This document shows, piece by piece, positions 12,601 through 21,065 of a DNA stretch of 64,000 nt. The stretch covers positions 236,414-300,413 of the forward strand of contig JAPJBO010000192.1 in the NCBI GenBank assembly GCA_030068145.1. The letters run 5' to 3'. This stretch comes from Diplonema papillatum. Lineage: Eukaryota; Euglenozoa; Diplonemea; Diplonemida; Diplonemidae. How positions within the stretch are numbered: the stretch's first letter is position 1; the number at the start of each line of letters is the position of its first letter. The notes below the pieces were generated by a model. The model was not told the origin of the DNA, searched no databases, and saw only the letters and a list, made by a program, of their open reading frames with translations. The position numbers and the translations under genes were made by a program.

Positions 12601-14799
12601 CGACAGCGGCGGCTCGGGCTCCCCCATCGCGCGCACGGCGCGCTCGAGGGCGTCGTACACTTTTGTGTACCCTGGCACGTCGCGTGCGAGGCGGTTCAAG
12701 TAGCGGGCGATGTTCGGGAACGAATCGAACACCGTCGGGTCCATGATCCGCAGCTGGTCGACTTCCGGGGCAAACAGGAAGTCAGCCAGCGTCAGCGAAT
12801 TGCCGAGCACAAAATCCTGCCGCGCGAGGAGATCGTCGAACTGCAAAAGCAACGGCCGCACCTGCGCGAGGCCGTTGGTCTTCGCGCTCGCTCTTGTGTC
12901 GTACGTCCGCGCGACCAGCCACGGCCAGAAGCACTCGGTCGTGAACCGGCGCGCCTCCTTCGCGTGCTTCCTGAAGTACTCGTGCAGCTTCGCACGGCGC
13001 CGCGCGTCCCGCGGCAGGATCGCGTGGTTGTGCGACAAAAACTCGAGGATCGCGGCGCTCTCGCCGAAGTACACGTCGCCGTCCTCCAGCGTCGGCACCA
13101 GCCCGTCTGGGTGCCGCGCGAGGTACGTCGACCTCCGGTGCTCGTCAGCGAAGATGTCGACCGTGCGCACCGATGCCGGCTCGCCCGTGTACTCGAGCAA
13201 CCACAGGCACGCTCTCGACGGCGAAGAGACGGGGTGCGTGTTGACCACCGGCACCGACCGCGGCCGCTCGACGGCCCGAGGAGGAGGCGGGGGAACAGGC
13301 ACCGGTAACGGCGTCGAGGGCGCGGCGTACGGGACTTCCGTCGCCGGGTGGGCCCGCAAAGCGGACCCGAGCCGGTCGAACGACTCCGCGTACGACGGCA
13401 CTTCCCTCGCGAACCTCCCCAGGTACCGGTCCACGTCCGGATGAGCGTCGAACACGTACGGATCCATGTACCGCAGCTGGTCGACCTCTGGGACGAGGAG
13501 GAAGTCGGCGAGAGTCAGCGAGTTTCCGACGGCGAAGTCCTGCCTCCGGAACTTGTCGTCGAACCGCGCGAGCAGCGGCCGGGCGGCAGCGAGCCCGGAG
13601 AGCCGCTTCGACTCGCGCTCGGAGGGGTGCGCGAGGAGCCACTTCGAGAAGCAGTTCTTCGTCAGCCGGCGCGCCTCGTGCATGTGCTTCCTGAAGTACT
13701 CGTGCAGGAGCGCCTTCTGCCGCGGCCCCTGCGGCTCCAAGTGGTGCCCCCTCGAGAGGTACTCGAGGATGGCCGGGCTTTCGCCGAGGAGCAAGTCGAC
13801 GTCTTCCAGCGTCGGCACAGCGCCGGATGGATGCTTCGCCAGGTAGTCCGGCCTCTTGTGCTCGTAGTTCAGCACGTCGATGAGGCGCAGGGAGCACGGC
13901 TTGCGGGAGTAGTTGATGAACAGCTCGCACCCCCGCGAGGGCTGCGAAAGCGGGTTCCAGTTCAACGCGGGGAGCGCCGAAGAACCGGGCGAAGGAGACG
14001 ACCGCACGATCGGCGGCAGCGGCGAAGACGTCGGCAGGCGGTAGTCCGCCGTCCGGTCCAGGCGTTCGATCGACGGGGAGTAGTCGAAGTACCCTCTTTG
14101 GGGAGACGAGACCGACACATACTCTTCGTGCGCTTGCTCCGTCTTCATTTCGTAAACTCGGTCGTCGCTCACGAAGACCTCCTCGTGCGGTGAAATGGGA
14201 CACAGGGGGATGTTGTGGATGGGTGATACAGTTGTCACCGTCATATACTGTGACGGGGCCGCGACAACCGACATCATCCTCGGGCCTCCGTATATCGGGG
14301 AGACCGACCGGATGGGGCTGGGAGTCCGCACCACGTTGTCGTATGGTAGATACGGCAGCGGGCGATTGAGGACGGGACTGCCTGAGCGGTGCAGAGGGGA
14401 TGACCTGCCGACGGACCCGCTTGATAACCGGCCGAGGTCGCCGGACATCATGGGGGTCACGTAGGTGGGGGTCCCGACCTGGGTGGCCGTGAGGCACACG
14501 TGGGCGCCGGGAGGGGGGTAGTGCGCCGCGTACTGCGCGGGGCTCGGCCCGCTGAACTCGCGCGAAAAGTCGCGCGGCCGCTGCGGCGAACCGCTGCCGC
14601 CCCGGTGAGGCGACGGGTAGCTCCGCAGCGGCAGCGGCGACGAGCCCGCGTTGGTCCGGGCCTCGTGCATGACCCGCTCCATGTACCCGGGGGGCAGCTG
14701 CTTTGTGGGGCTCTGCCCGCGCAGCGGCGAGTGGCGCAGATACGAGCCGACTTCCTCCTCGTACGACAGCCCTCGTCTGAGGCCGGAGGGACTTGACAT
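1..14799 (-). CDS. Giant tandem theta-GST-like polyprotein gene (3 exons seen, 3' end off window)
   Basis: Exons 14799-11117, 7761-1945 and 622-1 join in frame through two phase 2 introns to give 3,374 codons that are still open at the left edge. Residues 1 to about 275 are Ser/Pro/Arg-rich and probably disordered. After that come 14 units of about 219 residues. Each unit has a thioredoxin-like half with a theta-class motif of the form SQPSRxCRW, then VPTLED and an AILEYL-like motif. A helical half follows, with EARRFTTDCFWPW, SLxLADFLFAPEVDQL and FDSYPNIARYL. Theta-class GSTs use the Ser of such an N-terminal motif to activate glutathione, so this is probably a chain of GST folds. Whether it is an enzyme or a scaffold is unknown. 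GSTs are normally about 220-240 residues and single-unit, so this is exceptional. No signal peptide or membrane segment is visible. The exon structure is inferred from frame, homology continuity and splice sites, not from transcripts. Confidence 0.75.
632..1404. repeat. 107-bp minisatellite in intron 2 of the GST-like gene
   Basis: About seven full copies plus a partial one start at 632, 739, 846, 953, 1060, 1167 and 1274. The array lies in the intron 623-1944 and abuts the 3' splice site at 623. Several units contain CCGCTGTACC, the reverse complement of the GGTACAG|CGG acceptor used by exon 3, so the array carries copies of the splice junction. Short ORFs on both strands here are by-products of the repeat. 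Confidence 0.92.
1405..1940. repeat. Pieces of dispersed repeat families R2 and R4
   Basis: 1475-1590 matches family R2 (GAGACTGGAATATTGTTGCG, ending GGTTATGCAAAAAA), also seen near 10.9 and 36.97 kb. 1725-1930 matches family R4 (AGTTCGCTTAGGAACCCGG, CCTATTGCCGACTATTCGAC), also seen at 37.1, 41.9 and 44.6 kb. No gene other than the surrounding intron is supported. Confidence 0.7.
1590..1662 (-). pseudogene. Short fragment of a GST-like unit inside intron 2
   Basis: About 70 bp (CCGCGCAAACAGCGCCTCG and onward) nearly match positions 2187-2245 of exon 2, which encode the VRPLLGQFEALFARQ region of unit 13. The fragment is isolated, flanked by repeat sequence and cannot contribute a domain. Confidence 0.8.
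1945..7761 (-). CDS. Giant GST-like gene, exon 2 (units 5b-13)
   Basis: The acceptor AAAAACAG|GAGAGTTG at 7762 restores unit 5 as HRRVEYLARRPDSIPTLE, matching HRRPDYLSRYPDGAVPTLE in its neighbours. Units 6 to 13 follow, with starts near 7220, 6560, 5905, 5250, 4590, 3935, 3277 and 2615. Units 8-11 are almost identical to one another. Units 7-12 read DP or EP where theta GSTs have ES, units 5, 6 and 13 read QG, QA and QA, so glutathione binding may be weakened. The unit Cys in TDCFWPW is kept throughout. Without splicing the frame would end at 1887 after about 19 unrelated residues. The donor CCGCAG|GTCTGC at 1944 instead joins exon 3 in frame. Confidence 0.85.
2750..6700 (-). repeat. 657-bp coding tandem repeat with 1,314-bp higher-order period
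   Basis: Six units (7-12) repeat every 657 bp exactly, equal to 219 codons. Diagnostic bases alternate. Units 8 and 10 share GAGGGTTCC (Ser after MEP) and TCTGGTCGG. Units 9 and 11 share GCGGG (Ala) and TCGGGGCGG with CAGATCGATG. The alternation shows that a two-unit block of 1,314 bp was duplicated after the single units had diverged. Confidence 0.9.
7762..9920. repeat. 516-bp tandem array in intron 1 carrying copies of the exon 2 start
   Basis: Three near-identical units begin at 7971, 8487 and 9003 (period 516/515). Two degraded ones begin at 9518 and 9799. Each holds about 280 bp of the start of exon 2 (unit 5b up to about VRPLLATFES), its acceptor ACAG|GAGAG and about 240 bp of intron. 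Acceptor copies lie at 8278, 8794, 9310 and about 9627. A one-base deletion (CCTTCC to CCTCC) shifts the frame in the copies, so they cannot replace the real exon. The real acceptor is the one farthest from exon 1. Confidence 0.93.
9960..10025 (+). other. tRNA-like hairpin with T-arm but no D-arm
   Basis: GGGTTCGAACCC forms a canonical T-arm/B-box motif. GGTGGGCG and CGCCCATC can pair over 8 bp as an acceptor-like stem around it. The GGCCTTCAGGCC hairpin sits where an anticodon arm might be. No A box or D-arm is visible and the whole is too short for a tRNA, so a tRNA-derived fragment or SINE head is more likely than a working tRNA. Confidence 0.35.
10195..10402. repeat. Degenerate ~16-bp minisatellite (CCGAACTTAGC)
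   Basis: About a dozen imperfect copies of CCGAACTTAGCATCGC-like units lie in intron 1 of the GST-like gene. The stretch between the 516-bp array and this repeat (10026-10195) shows nothing recognisable. Confidence 0.8.
10600..11092 (+). repeat. Three pieces of dispersed family R2 in intron 1
   Basis: Segments at 10600-10690, 10757-10910 and 11010-11092 share CGCCCGCCACTAAAC, CTACAGCACAT, CTCCTTTGATC and a 3' end of the type GTGCTTATACAAAAA. The last piece ends about 20 bp from the exon 1 donor and is followed by a GA-dinucleotide run (11094-11106). 10403-10600 holds a copy of the CGGCAACAATCGCAAAGTCGG sequence also present in the 516-bp units. Confidence 0.75.
11117..14799 (-). CDS. Giant GST-like gene, exon 1 (N-terminal head and units 1-5a)
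   Basis: The ATG at 14799 opens a frame of 1,227 codons plus 2 nt. The head (residues 1-275) is rich in SP, RSP and PxP motifs. Unit starts lie near 13970, 13240, 12560, 11895 and 11235. Units 1 and 2 keep the Glu-Ser pair in GES(P/A)AILE that binds the gamma-glutamyl end of glutathione in theta GSTs. Unit 4 has ET, and unit 3 has EA. The exon stops inside unit 5 just after DLWAQDH at a donor reading CACAG|GTATTT (intron from 11116 down). Continuing past the donor gives only about 20 unrelated residues and a stop at 11053. The missing rest of unit 5 appears at 7761, which supports splicing. Confidence 0.85.
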
Positions 14800-15132
14800 A
14801 TCCCCTGTCTTGTGTTTCCGAATAGAGATTGGATCTCTTTTTAGACTCCGTTCTTAATCAGGGTTTCCTAAGAGAATCGGGGGTTTTGGAGGTAAAGTTC
14901 GCTTGACATTCCGGGGGGTTAGGGTCTCCTTGTGACCGTTGTTTTTAGGGCTTTTTTACCGGCCTTACCGGCATCTGGTAGTTCTGATGCTGGCTGGTCC
15001 ACCATTCATCATCTCTTAACCCTTTACCGACCATCTACGCATATATGCGTAGATAATGCAGCGAATATCATGAGTAGCTCCCGAAGGGTGCCCCTGTGGT
15101 TAATCCGGCACCCAAGGGACGTATTTTAAAGG
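14800..15132. other. 5' flank of the GST-like gene
   Basis: A copy of the R4 motif (AAAGTTCGCTTGACATTCC) lies about 90 bp upstream of the ATG. The same sequence follows each of the three decayed exon 1 copies near 19.8-20.8 kb, so it may belong to the ancestral promoter or 5' UTR. No TATA box or other defined signal can be called. A palindrome CTACGCATATATGCGTAG lies near 15035. Confidence 0.4.
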
Positions 15133-15329
15133 TTTCTTAGCGGTAAATTTCCCTTATATCCCACCCCAAACAAATTTGTGCCCTTATATCCCACTTCAAA
15201 CAAGGGCACAAAATTTGTTTGAAGTGGGATATAAGGGCACAAAATTTGTTTGGTCGTGTAAAAAGTCTTTTGAGGGAACCGAACCGGCCACCCATGGTGC
15301 CGGTGGCATGTGTGCTTTGACTCGGCCAC

Positions 15330-15745
15330 AACGTCCAAAAATTCCAGGGCAAAATTTTCGAACAAAATTTGCCCCAACATTTTGCCCACAAAATTTTGCC
15401 CAACTAGATTATGACCAAAAATCTGGACCCAAAAAATTCGACCAAAAATCTCGACTAAAAATTTGGATCCAAAGTTTCGACCAAAAATTTCGACCAAAAA
15501 TTTTGGACCCAAAATTTCGACCCCAAAAATTGGACCCAAAAATTTCGACCAAAAATTTGGACCCAAAATTTCGACCAAAAATTTTGGACCCAAAATTTCG
15601 ACCCCAAAAGTTGGACCCCAAAAATTTCGACCAAAAAATTGGACCCAAAATTTCGACCAAAGATTTGGACCAAAAATCTCGACCAAAATTTTCGACCCCA
15701 AAAATTTGGACCCCTAAAATTTGACCAAATTTTTTGACCCAGTCC
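15330..15745. repeat. AT-rich TTTCGACCAAAAATTTGGACC satellite
   Basis: Imperfect alternating blocks TTGGACCCAAAA and TTTCGACCAAAA of about 12-24 bp. ORFs on either strand encode only low-complexity Asn/Phe/Lys/Gly strings and are not genes. Related GGTCGAAAATTTTTGG sequence recurs at 59.80-59.97 kb and near 62.25 kb. Confidence 0.85.
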
Positions 15746-16779
15746 ACCCCCTTCCATCCGTTTTTGGTGTTTCCTTGTCCGTAGGCATAAAGCTGGCTTC
15801 AATGCCCCACCCGAGACGTCTCAAGACGTTCTGGGTGCCTCAGAGCGACTGGTTGCACCGTTTCACAACTTCAAGCTGGCCACCGCGGCCACACTCGATC
15901 CCCGATCGGGTGCCTCAACTTGGGAGGCTCAAGCAAGTACTCAAGAGAACCGCATCAGAGCCAGGTGCCTGGCTGCACCGTCTGACCGTGCGGCGTGTCA
16001 CGGCGTGCCACGCTGACGTTCGGGGCTAATCGCGGTGACAGAACTGTAGTAGCTGGCCAGATGCTACAGCCGAGAGTCAGGCGAGACAACTGATCTCATC
16101 AGACTCATGATCCGTAAGCGAAGATTACTGCAGTGAAGGAAGCTGTGTCCACCGTCGTGCAACCGGTGTGTGTGCAACCAGTTGCGGTGCAGGCGTGGGC
16201 ACAACGACAGTTGATGACTTTAGGAAGGAATCAGCCATTCTTGCGTGAGCTGCAGATTCCGTCTGTCGGCAACAGTGTCCGACTGTGTCGCCACCTTGGG
16301 TTGTTAGCCCACCGTCCTCCGCGGTTCTGGCCATCTGTCTTGTAATCTGGGTTCAGTTCCGAGTTTGGTTTCCTATCCGAGGCTATCGGGCACTGGTTCA
16401 GTTTCGGGTTGAGGTTCGGTTTCGGGTTCGGTTCTGCCACCATCACTCCTCACCCGAACTTCTGGGTTCGGGTTCGATTTCGGGTTTGGCTCGCCGTGCC
16501 AGGGCCCAGGCATGGGCGTCAACTCGCGACACGTGATGTCTCCATGTCACTGCCAATGTCAGGAGCATGGCAGTGCACTCAAACGCCACCTTTCGCTGTT
16601 GTTCCTGTCTGTCTGAGCACTCAAACTTTGAGTCAAAGCGCACGCGCCCGCTCTCCTCCTTCGTTCGCTGCTGTGACAGGGGCTGTGCTGCAGTGTGCAC
16701 GCATGCACGTGGCAATAGCAACAGCAACAGGAGTCCAGCGTCGGGACCCGGCTGGACGAAAAGTTTTTTTTTTCGCCGT

Positions 16780-16856
16780 AGGTATCCGGATGGTCGAGCC
16801 AACCACCCTTGGGTTTCAAGGTGAGTGGTCGGGGGTTCAAGCCCCTCCTCGGCAAG
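16780..16856 (+). other. tRNA-like sequence inside the MULE
   Basis: TATCCGGATGGTCGAG resembles a class II tRNA A box and D-arm. CCTTGGGTTTCAAGG can form an anticodon-like hairpin. GGGGGTTCAAGCCCC is a T-arm/B-box motif, and the flanks GCCGTAGG and CCTCGGC pair partly. The anticodon loop is poor, so this is likely a tRNA-derived relic (tRNA-Ser/Leu type) rather than a functional gene. Confidence 0.35.
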
Positions 16857-17206
16857 TTTTCCAGCATTTTCCTCGATTCAAAGTTGTCAAAACAAATTTG
16901 TGCCCTTATATCCCAGTTTGGGATACAAGGGCACAAAATTTGTTTGAAGTGGGATATAAGGGCACAAATTTGTTTTGAGTGGGATATAAGGGCATTACAC
17001 CTTTCTTAGCGTATCTTTCCATTAAAGCAACTGCCGACAAAAAAGAGTGCCTGCCCCCCCTCTTTTTTCACGGCTGGAACTCGAGGTGTCCCCAGAAAAC
17101 TGGGAGGTTTTCTTGGGCCAGTCACACACGGATTTTGAAATATCAGCACCGGTACCAAAAAAACGAGCAGGACAGAACTGCGGACTGAACAAAAGAACTG
17201 CAAAAA

Positions 17207-17865
17207 ATGGTCAGGAAAGGCGTGATTGTCAGTGATGAAGTGTGCGATTCAGAAAGCACATCGTCCGAAGCAGAGTCGGACAGCTCGTCGACGGATGAGG
17301 AAGAGGTGAAGCCGAGAAAGTCCCCTTCCCGTGCGCAGAAACCTGAAAAGCAGACTGGGAAGCCTCAGCAGCCGGTAGATGGGTGGACAGAGGGTATGGG
17401 GCCTGTGGATGACTTCCTGAGAAAGTTGCCTGCGGACACCTTTCGCACGTGCACCGTCGTTGATTCCCTGGAGCAGTACGACGACCACCGAAGCAGGCGC
17501 GAATTCGGGTCCATACCCGGGGTGACACTGAGACTGAGAAACGAGCAGAAGGGGTGTGAATGCGCCTACATCGCGTTGTGGCGTGCACTTGCATGGCGAA
17601 CTACCGGAAAGACAGATCTCCCGACTAAGGCTGTCCTCCTCAACTTTGCAGAAGAGAACTTCCATGAGAAGAAAACGAGCGTGGGGAGCTTGAGGTCGCT
17701 GGATTGCTTTGAAGTTCAGCAGTTTTGCCACACGCATGGCATTGGATTCGTACTCTCGCCGGACTGCATGAAGACAATCCTGTATCGCCGTGTTACAGGA
17801 GACGCAACGCACAGGGAGGAGTACGAAGCACAGCGTCCCGTGAACATTGTTTTCCTCAATAGCGT
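17207..17865 (+). CDS. N-terminal ORF joined to a piggyBac remnant, function unrecognised
   Basis: The ATG at 17207 opens a frame that continues to 18040, but its last part is the wrong frame of the downstream transposase. The first 80 residues are acidic and Ser-rich, like the N-terminal tail of piggyBac transposases. The next part contains NEQKGCECAYIALWRALAW and HTHGIGFVLSP, which I do not recognise as the piggyBac catalytic domain. It could be an unrelated module captured by the element, or a badly decayed transposase. Confidence 0.45.
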
Positions 17866-18482
17866 ACATGGGCGGTGTCGACCTCAGCGACCAGCTCATG
17901 GCCAGTTGTGGCCGGCTCATGAAGGGTCGGAGGTGGTACCTGAAGCTTTTCTTCTACTTGTTGGAAGTTTCGTGCCTCAACGCATCTGTTATTTGGAAAC
18001 ATCTCCACAAAGACGATCTGCAGAGCTTTTCCTTCGCTAACTTCAAGCGTGCGCTTATTGCGGGGCTCCTGAACGCAGATCCTGCCGATGACAGCAGCAC
18101 AGAACCGGATGAGGTAAGTGCCGGCCCCGAACCCACGACTCCCACCAAATCGCAGCAGGACAGCGCACCGTCGACCCCATTCTCGCCAAGTACTCCGTCA
18201 CGTGCTGACGATCATCCGTGCCGGCTTGACGGTAAAACCCACTACCTTGTGCCCCTGGACCGCCGGACGACTTGCAAGTGCCACGTGCAGCGCAAGGACG
18301 TCCAATACATGTGCAAGCAGTGTGGTGTGCCATTGTGCCCTGCACCCTGCTTTGGGCGGTTTCACACCAAGCAGGACCACAAATTCGACGACCCGAACTT
18401 GAAGGACGCGCAGCGCCGACTCAAGGATCCCAACGGGCGCCCATTCAAGCGCGGGAGGAAGCGCAGTCTCCAGTCAAACAAC
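17866..18482 (+). pseudogene. piggyBac-like transposase, C-terminal remnant
   Basis: In the frame shifted from the upstream ORF, YMGGVDLSDQLMAS is the diagnostic piggyBac motif (YNxYMGGVDxxDQ) that carries a late catalytic Asp. RRWYLKLFFYLLEVSCLNA, the segment after the catalytic core in this family, follows. At 18220-18370 comes the C-terminal Cys-rich zinc-binding domain: CKCHVQRKDVQYMCKQCGVPLCPAPCFGRFH. The catalytic Asp residues expected upstream are absent and the frame breaks near 17865, so the element is dead. TTAA-flanked ends were not identified. Confidence 0.8.
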
Positions 18483-18825
18483 AGCCCTGCGCACAACGAG
18501 CGCAAGACCTGGCTGTGCTTGGATCGCCTTCTACTTTTTCGACGCGTAGGAGTGCAACCTCGCTACCAATTTCGTCTCTCTTCATACCTTCCGTGGCAGA
18601 GCTTATTCTTTCACTCTCATTCTTTCGTTAAGTTTCCAGGTGGCTGGCTGAGCAACGCCTGGCCAACCGGACACGATACTTTTGCGACGGCCCGGCCCCC
18701 CTGCACGCCGAACATGACATGAGTGCCTGATACAAGACCAGCACGAATGGGAGGCAGCGTCTTGAGCTCCGTTCTTAATTCTTTCGTTTCCCTCTTTTCC
18801 GTAGTTACATGGCACCTGACGGATT

Positions 18826-18906
18826 TGCTCGACAACCGGCCGAGGTCGCCGGACATCATGAGGGTCCCGACCTGGGTGGCCGTGAGGCACATGTGGGTGC
18901 CGGGCT
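18826..18906 (-). pseudogene. Decayed copy of the GST-like gene head (piece d)
   Basis: The reverse strand encodes HMCLTATQVGT, MMSGDLGRLSS, matching HVCLTATQVGT...MMSGDLGRLSS in the head of the giant protein (14400-14510) but lacking the residues between. It lies upstream of the gene in the same orientation. Confidence 0.85.
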
Positions 18907-18914
18907 TGCTGACA

Positions 18915-19009
18915 GTTTCAAGTCCGTTCCCTTGACTGCTGTTTCGCCAGATAGTAGGTAGGGACAGAAGGAATCTCATTGGTCCATTCATGCGCGTCTT
19001 TAACTAGAA

Positions 19010-19069
<60 letters not shown>

Positions 19070-19478
19070 ACCTGATCTCTCAGCGTTGACATTCAGGGCA
19101 CTGGGCAGAAGTCACATTCCACTTGCCACCGCTGTGATGAAGCGAAATGCTGTGGTTTAATTAACCAGTTGGATTCCTCTTGTTCGCAACAGTTCCAAGC
19201 TGACACTTCATTGCGGGCACAACATGCAAGAAGGCCTGGAAGAAATCAGGAGCCGCGGGTAGCACCCAAGAGCGCCACTCACAGCACCTTCAATCTGAGC
19301 CCAGACCTGACCCGCACTGACAATCCCGCATGTGTCCTCAGAGCCAATCCTTTTCCCGAAGTTACGGATCCAGTTTGCCGACTTCCCTTACCTATATGGT
19401 TCTGTCGGCCAGAGGCTTTTAGCCTAGGAGACCTATTGCGGTTAACGGTACGGCCCGATGCAAGAGAATGAGATCTCC
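18915..19478 (-). rRNA. Nuclear LSU (28S-type) rRNA fragment
   Basis: The reverse complement contains universally conserved cytosolic LSU rRNA sequence: GGATCCGTAACTTCGGGAAA, then GGTTAATTAAACCACAGCAT, TTCTGCCCAGTGCCCTGAAT, GGGTAAACGGCGGGAGTAAC, CTCTTAAGGTAGCCAAATGC and CGCGCATGAATGG. Their order matches the LSU gene. Only about 560 nt of a molecule over 3 kb is present, with differences from usual conserved positions (for example GACCAATGAGATTCC), so this is a partial and probably non-functional copy. Confidence 0.88.
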
Positions 19479-19524
19479 CCTATTTTTTCCATGCACATCC
19501 ACAAGACACCCTACACGAAGAAAC

Positions 19525-19810
19525 GCCGCGTACTGTGCGGGGCTCGGCCCGCTGAACTCGCGAGAAGTCGCGCGGCCTCTGCAGCGAACCGCCGCCGCCG
19601 CCGCGGCCCCGGTGAGGCGACGGGTAGCTCCGCAGCGGCAGCCGGCGACGAGCCCGCGTTGGGCCGGGCCTCGTGCATGACCCACTTCATGTACCCGGGG
19701 GGGGCAGCTGCTTCGTCGGGCTCTGCCCCCCGCAGCGGCGAGTGGCGCAGATACGAGCCGACTTCCTCCTCGTACGACAGCCCTCGTCTGAGGCCGGAGG
19801 GACTCGACAT
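19525..19810 (-). pseudogene. Decayed copy of the GST-like gene 5' end (piece a)
   Basis: The reverse strand starts MSSPSGLRRGLSYEEEVGSY as in the giant gene, then a frameshift gives GAEPDEAAAPPGYM in place of GQSPTKQLPPGYM. A second shift follows, and the copy fades after about 95 codons. An upstream R4 motif follows at 19820. Confidence 0.9.
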
Positions 19811-20130
19811 TTCCCCTTTTTAGAGTGAAAGTTCGCTTGAAACTCCAGGGTTTTTGTGTTTCCGACGATCCCGGATGGGCGTACAGATTGGATCTCTTTT
19901 TTCAAACTCTGTTTTTAATTAGGGTCTGCTAGAATGAAAGTTCGAAACGAACAGTTTTCTAGGAAAAGTAGGCGGTTTCAAGGCCCACCGGCCTTACCGG
20001 CGTCTGGTAGTTCTGATGATGGCTAGTCCACCTTCATAATCATCTCTTGAGCTCCATTCTTAATTATTCGTTTCCCTCTTTTCCGTAATTACGTGGCACC
20101 CAATTACTAGTGACAATCATTTGTAAATTC

Positions 20131-20285
20131 ACGAGCCCGCGTTGGTCCGGGCCTCGTGCATGACCCGCTTCATGTACCCGGGGGGGGCAGCTGCTTCGTC
20201 GGGCTCTGCCCCCCGCAGCGGCGAGTGGCGCAGATACGAGCCGACTTCCTCCTCGTACGACAGCCCTCGTCGAGGGACTCGACAT
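20131..20285 (-). pseudogene. Decayed copy of the GST-like gene 5' end (piece b)
   Basis: About 150 bp matching the first 50 codons of exon 1, with a deletion after the first codons (GAGGCCGGAGG missing) and the same G-run expansion as piece a. It is followed by the same R4-containing flank. Confidence 0.88.
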
Positions 20286-20485
20286 TTCCCCTTTCTAGAA
20301 TGAAAGTTCGCTTGAAACGAACAGTTTTCTAGGAGAAGTAGGCGGTTTCAAGGCCCACCGGCCTTACCGGCGTCTGGTAGTTCTGATGATGGCTAGTCCA
20401 CCTTCATGGTCATCTCTTGAGCTCCATTCTTAATTATTCGTTTCCCTCTTTTCCGTAATTACATGGGCACCCAATTACTAGTGAC

Positions 20486-20632
20486 AGTCCGGGCCTCGTG
20501 CATGACCCGCTTCATGTACCCGGGGGGGGCAGCTGCTTCGTCGGGCACTGCCCCCGCAGCGGCGAGTGGGGCAGATACGAGCCGACTTCCTCCTCGTACG
20601 ACAGCCCTCGTCTGAGGCCGGAGGGACTCGAC
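20486..20632 (-). pseudogene. Decayed copy of the GST-like gene 5' end (piece c)
   Basis: A third copy of about 150 bp with its own small indels, again followed by the R4-like flank (20640-20830). Pieces a-c look like tandem duplicates of a roughly 350-480 bp block (5' coding plus flank). Confidence 0.88.
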
Positions 20633-21065
20633 ATTTCCCCTTTCTAGAGTGAACGTTTGCTTGAAACTCCAGGGTTTTTGTGTTTCCGACGATTCCGGAT
20701 GGGCGTACAGATTGGATCTCTTTTTTCAAACTCTGTTTTTAATTAGGGTCTGCTAGAATGAAAGTTCGCTTGAAACGAACAGTTTTCTAGGAGAAGTAGG
20801 CGGTTTAAAGGCCCACCGGCCTTACCGGCGTCTGGTCCATCCCCTCTTGATAGACCGTGATAGACCGAAGAATACAGCACGGGCAATTCGATGCAGCACT
20901 AGGGATGGACCTGATAGACCGTGGTGGACCGTTGATGCTTTAGTTTGGGAAATCGGTAGCCACTTGACCCGTAGACCTGTGGCACTGCAGTACCGCAAAA
21001 AATCGAAAGGTAGAAAGGTCAGGCAGTGATTCTGACTCACAAATAGTAAATTAAAAGAGGGGGAA

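Larger units (their letters stand above)
15142..17001. mobile_element. Mutator-like (MULE) non-autonomous element with 9-bp target duplication
   Basis: TTTCTTAGC occurs immediately outside both ends (15133-15141 and 17002-17010). The ends are inverted repeats of about 60 bp: GGTAAATTTCCCTTATATCC at the left, and GGTGTAATGCCCTTATATCC as the reverse complement of the right. Both continue into CAAACAAATTTGTGCCC. Long inverted repeats with a 9-bp target duplication are typical of MULEs. No transposase frame is visible inside. The interior has an AAAATTTCGACCAAAAATT satellite (15400-15745), a tRNA-like piece and a segment (16190-16320) that recurs near 61.73-61.85 kb. Confidence 0.8.

Noticed and set aside
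15126-15802. Overlapping ORFs rich in Phe/Gly/Lys on both strands
   Set aside because: Low-complexity translation of the AAATTTCGACC satellite inside the MULE.
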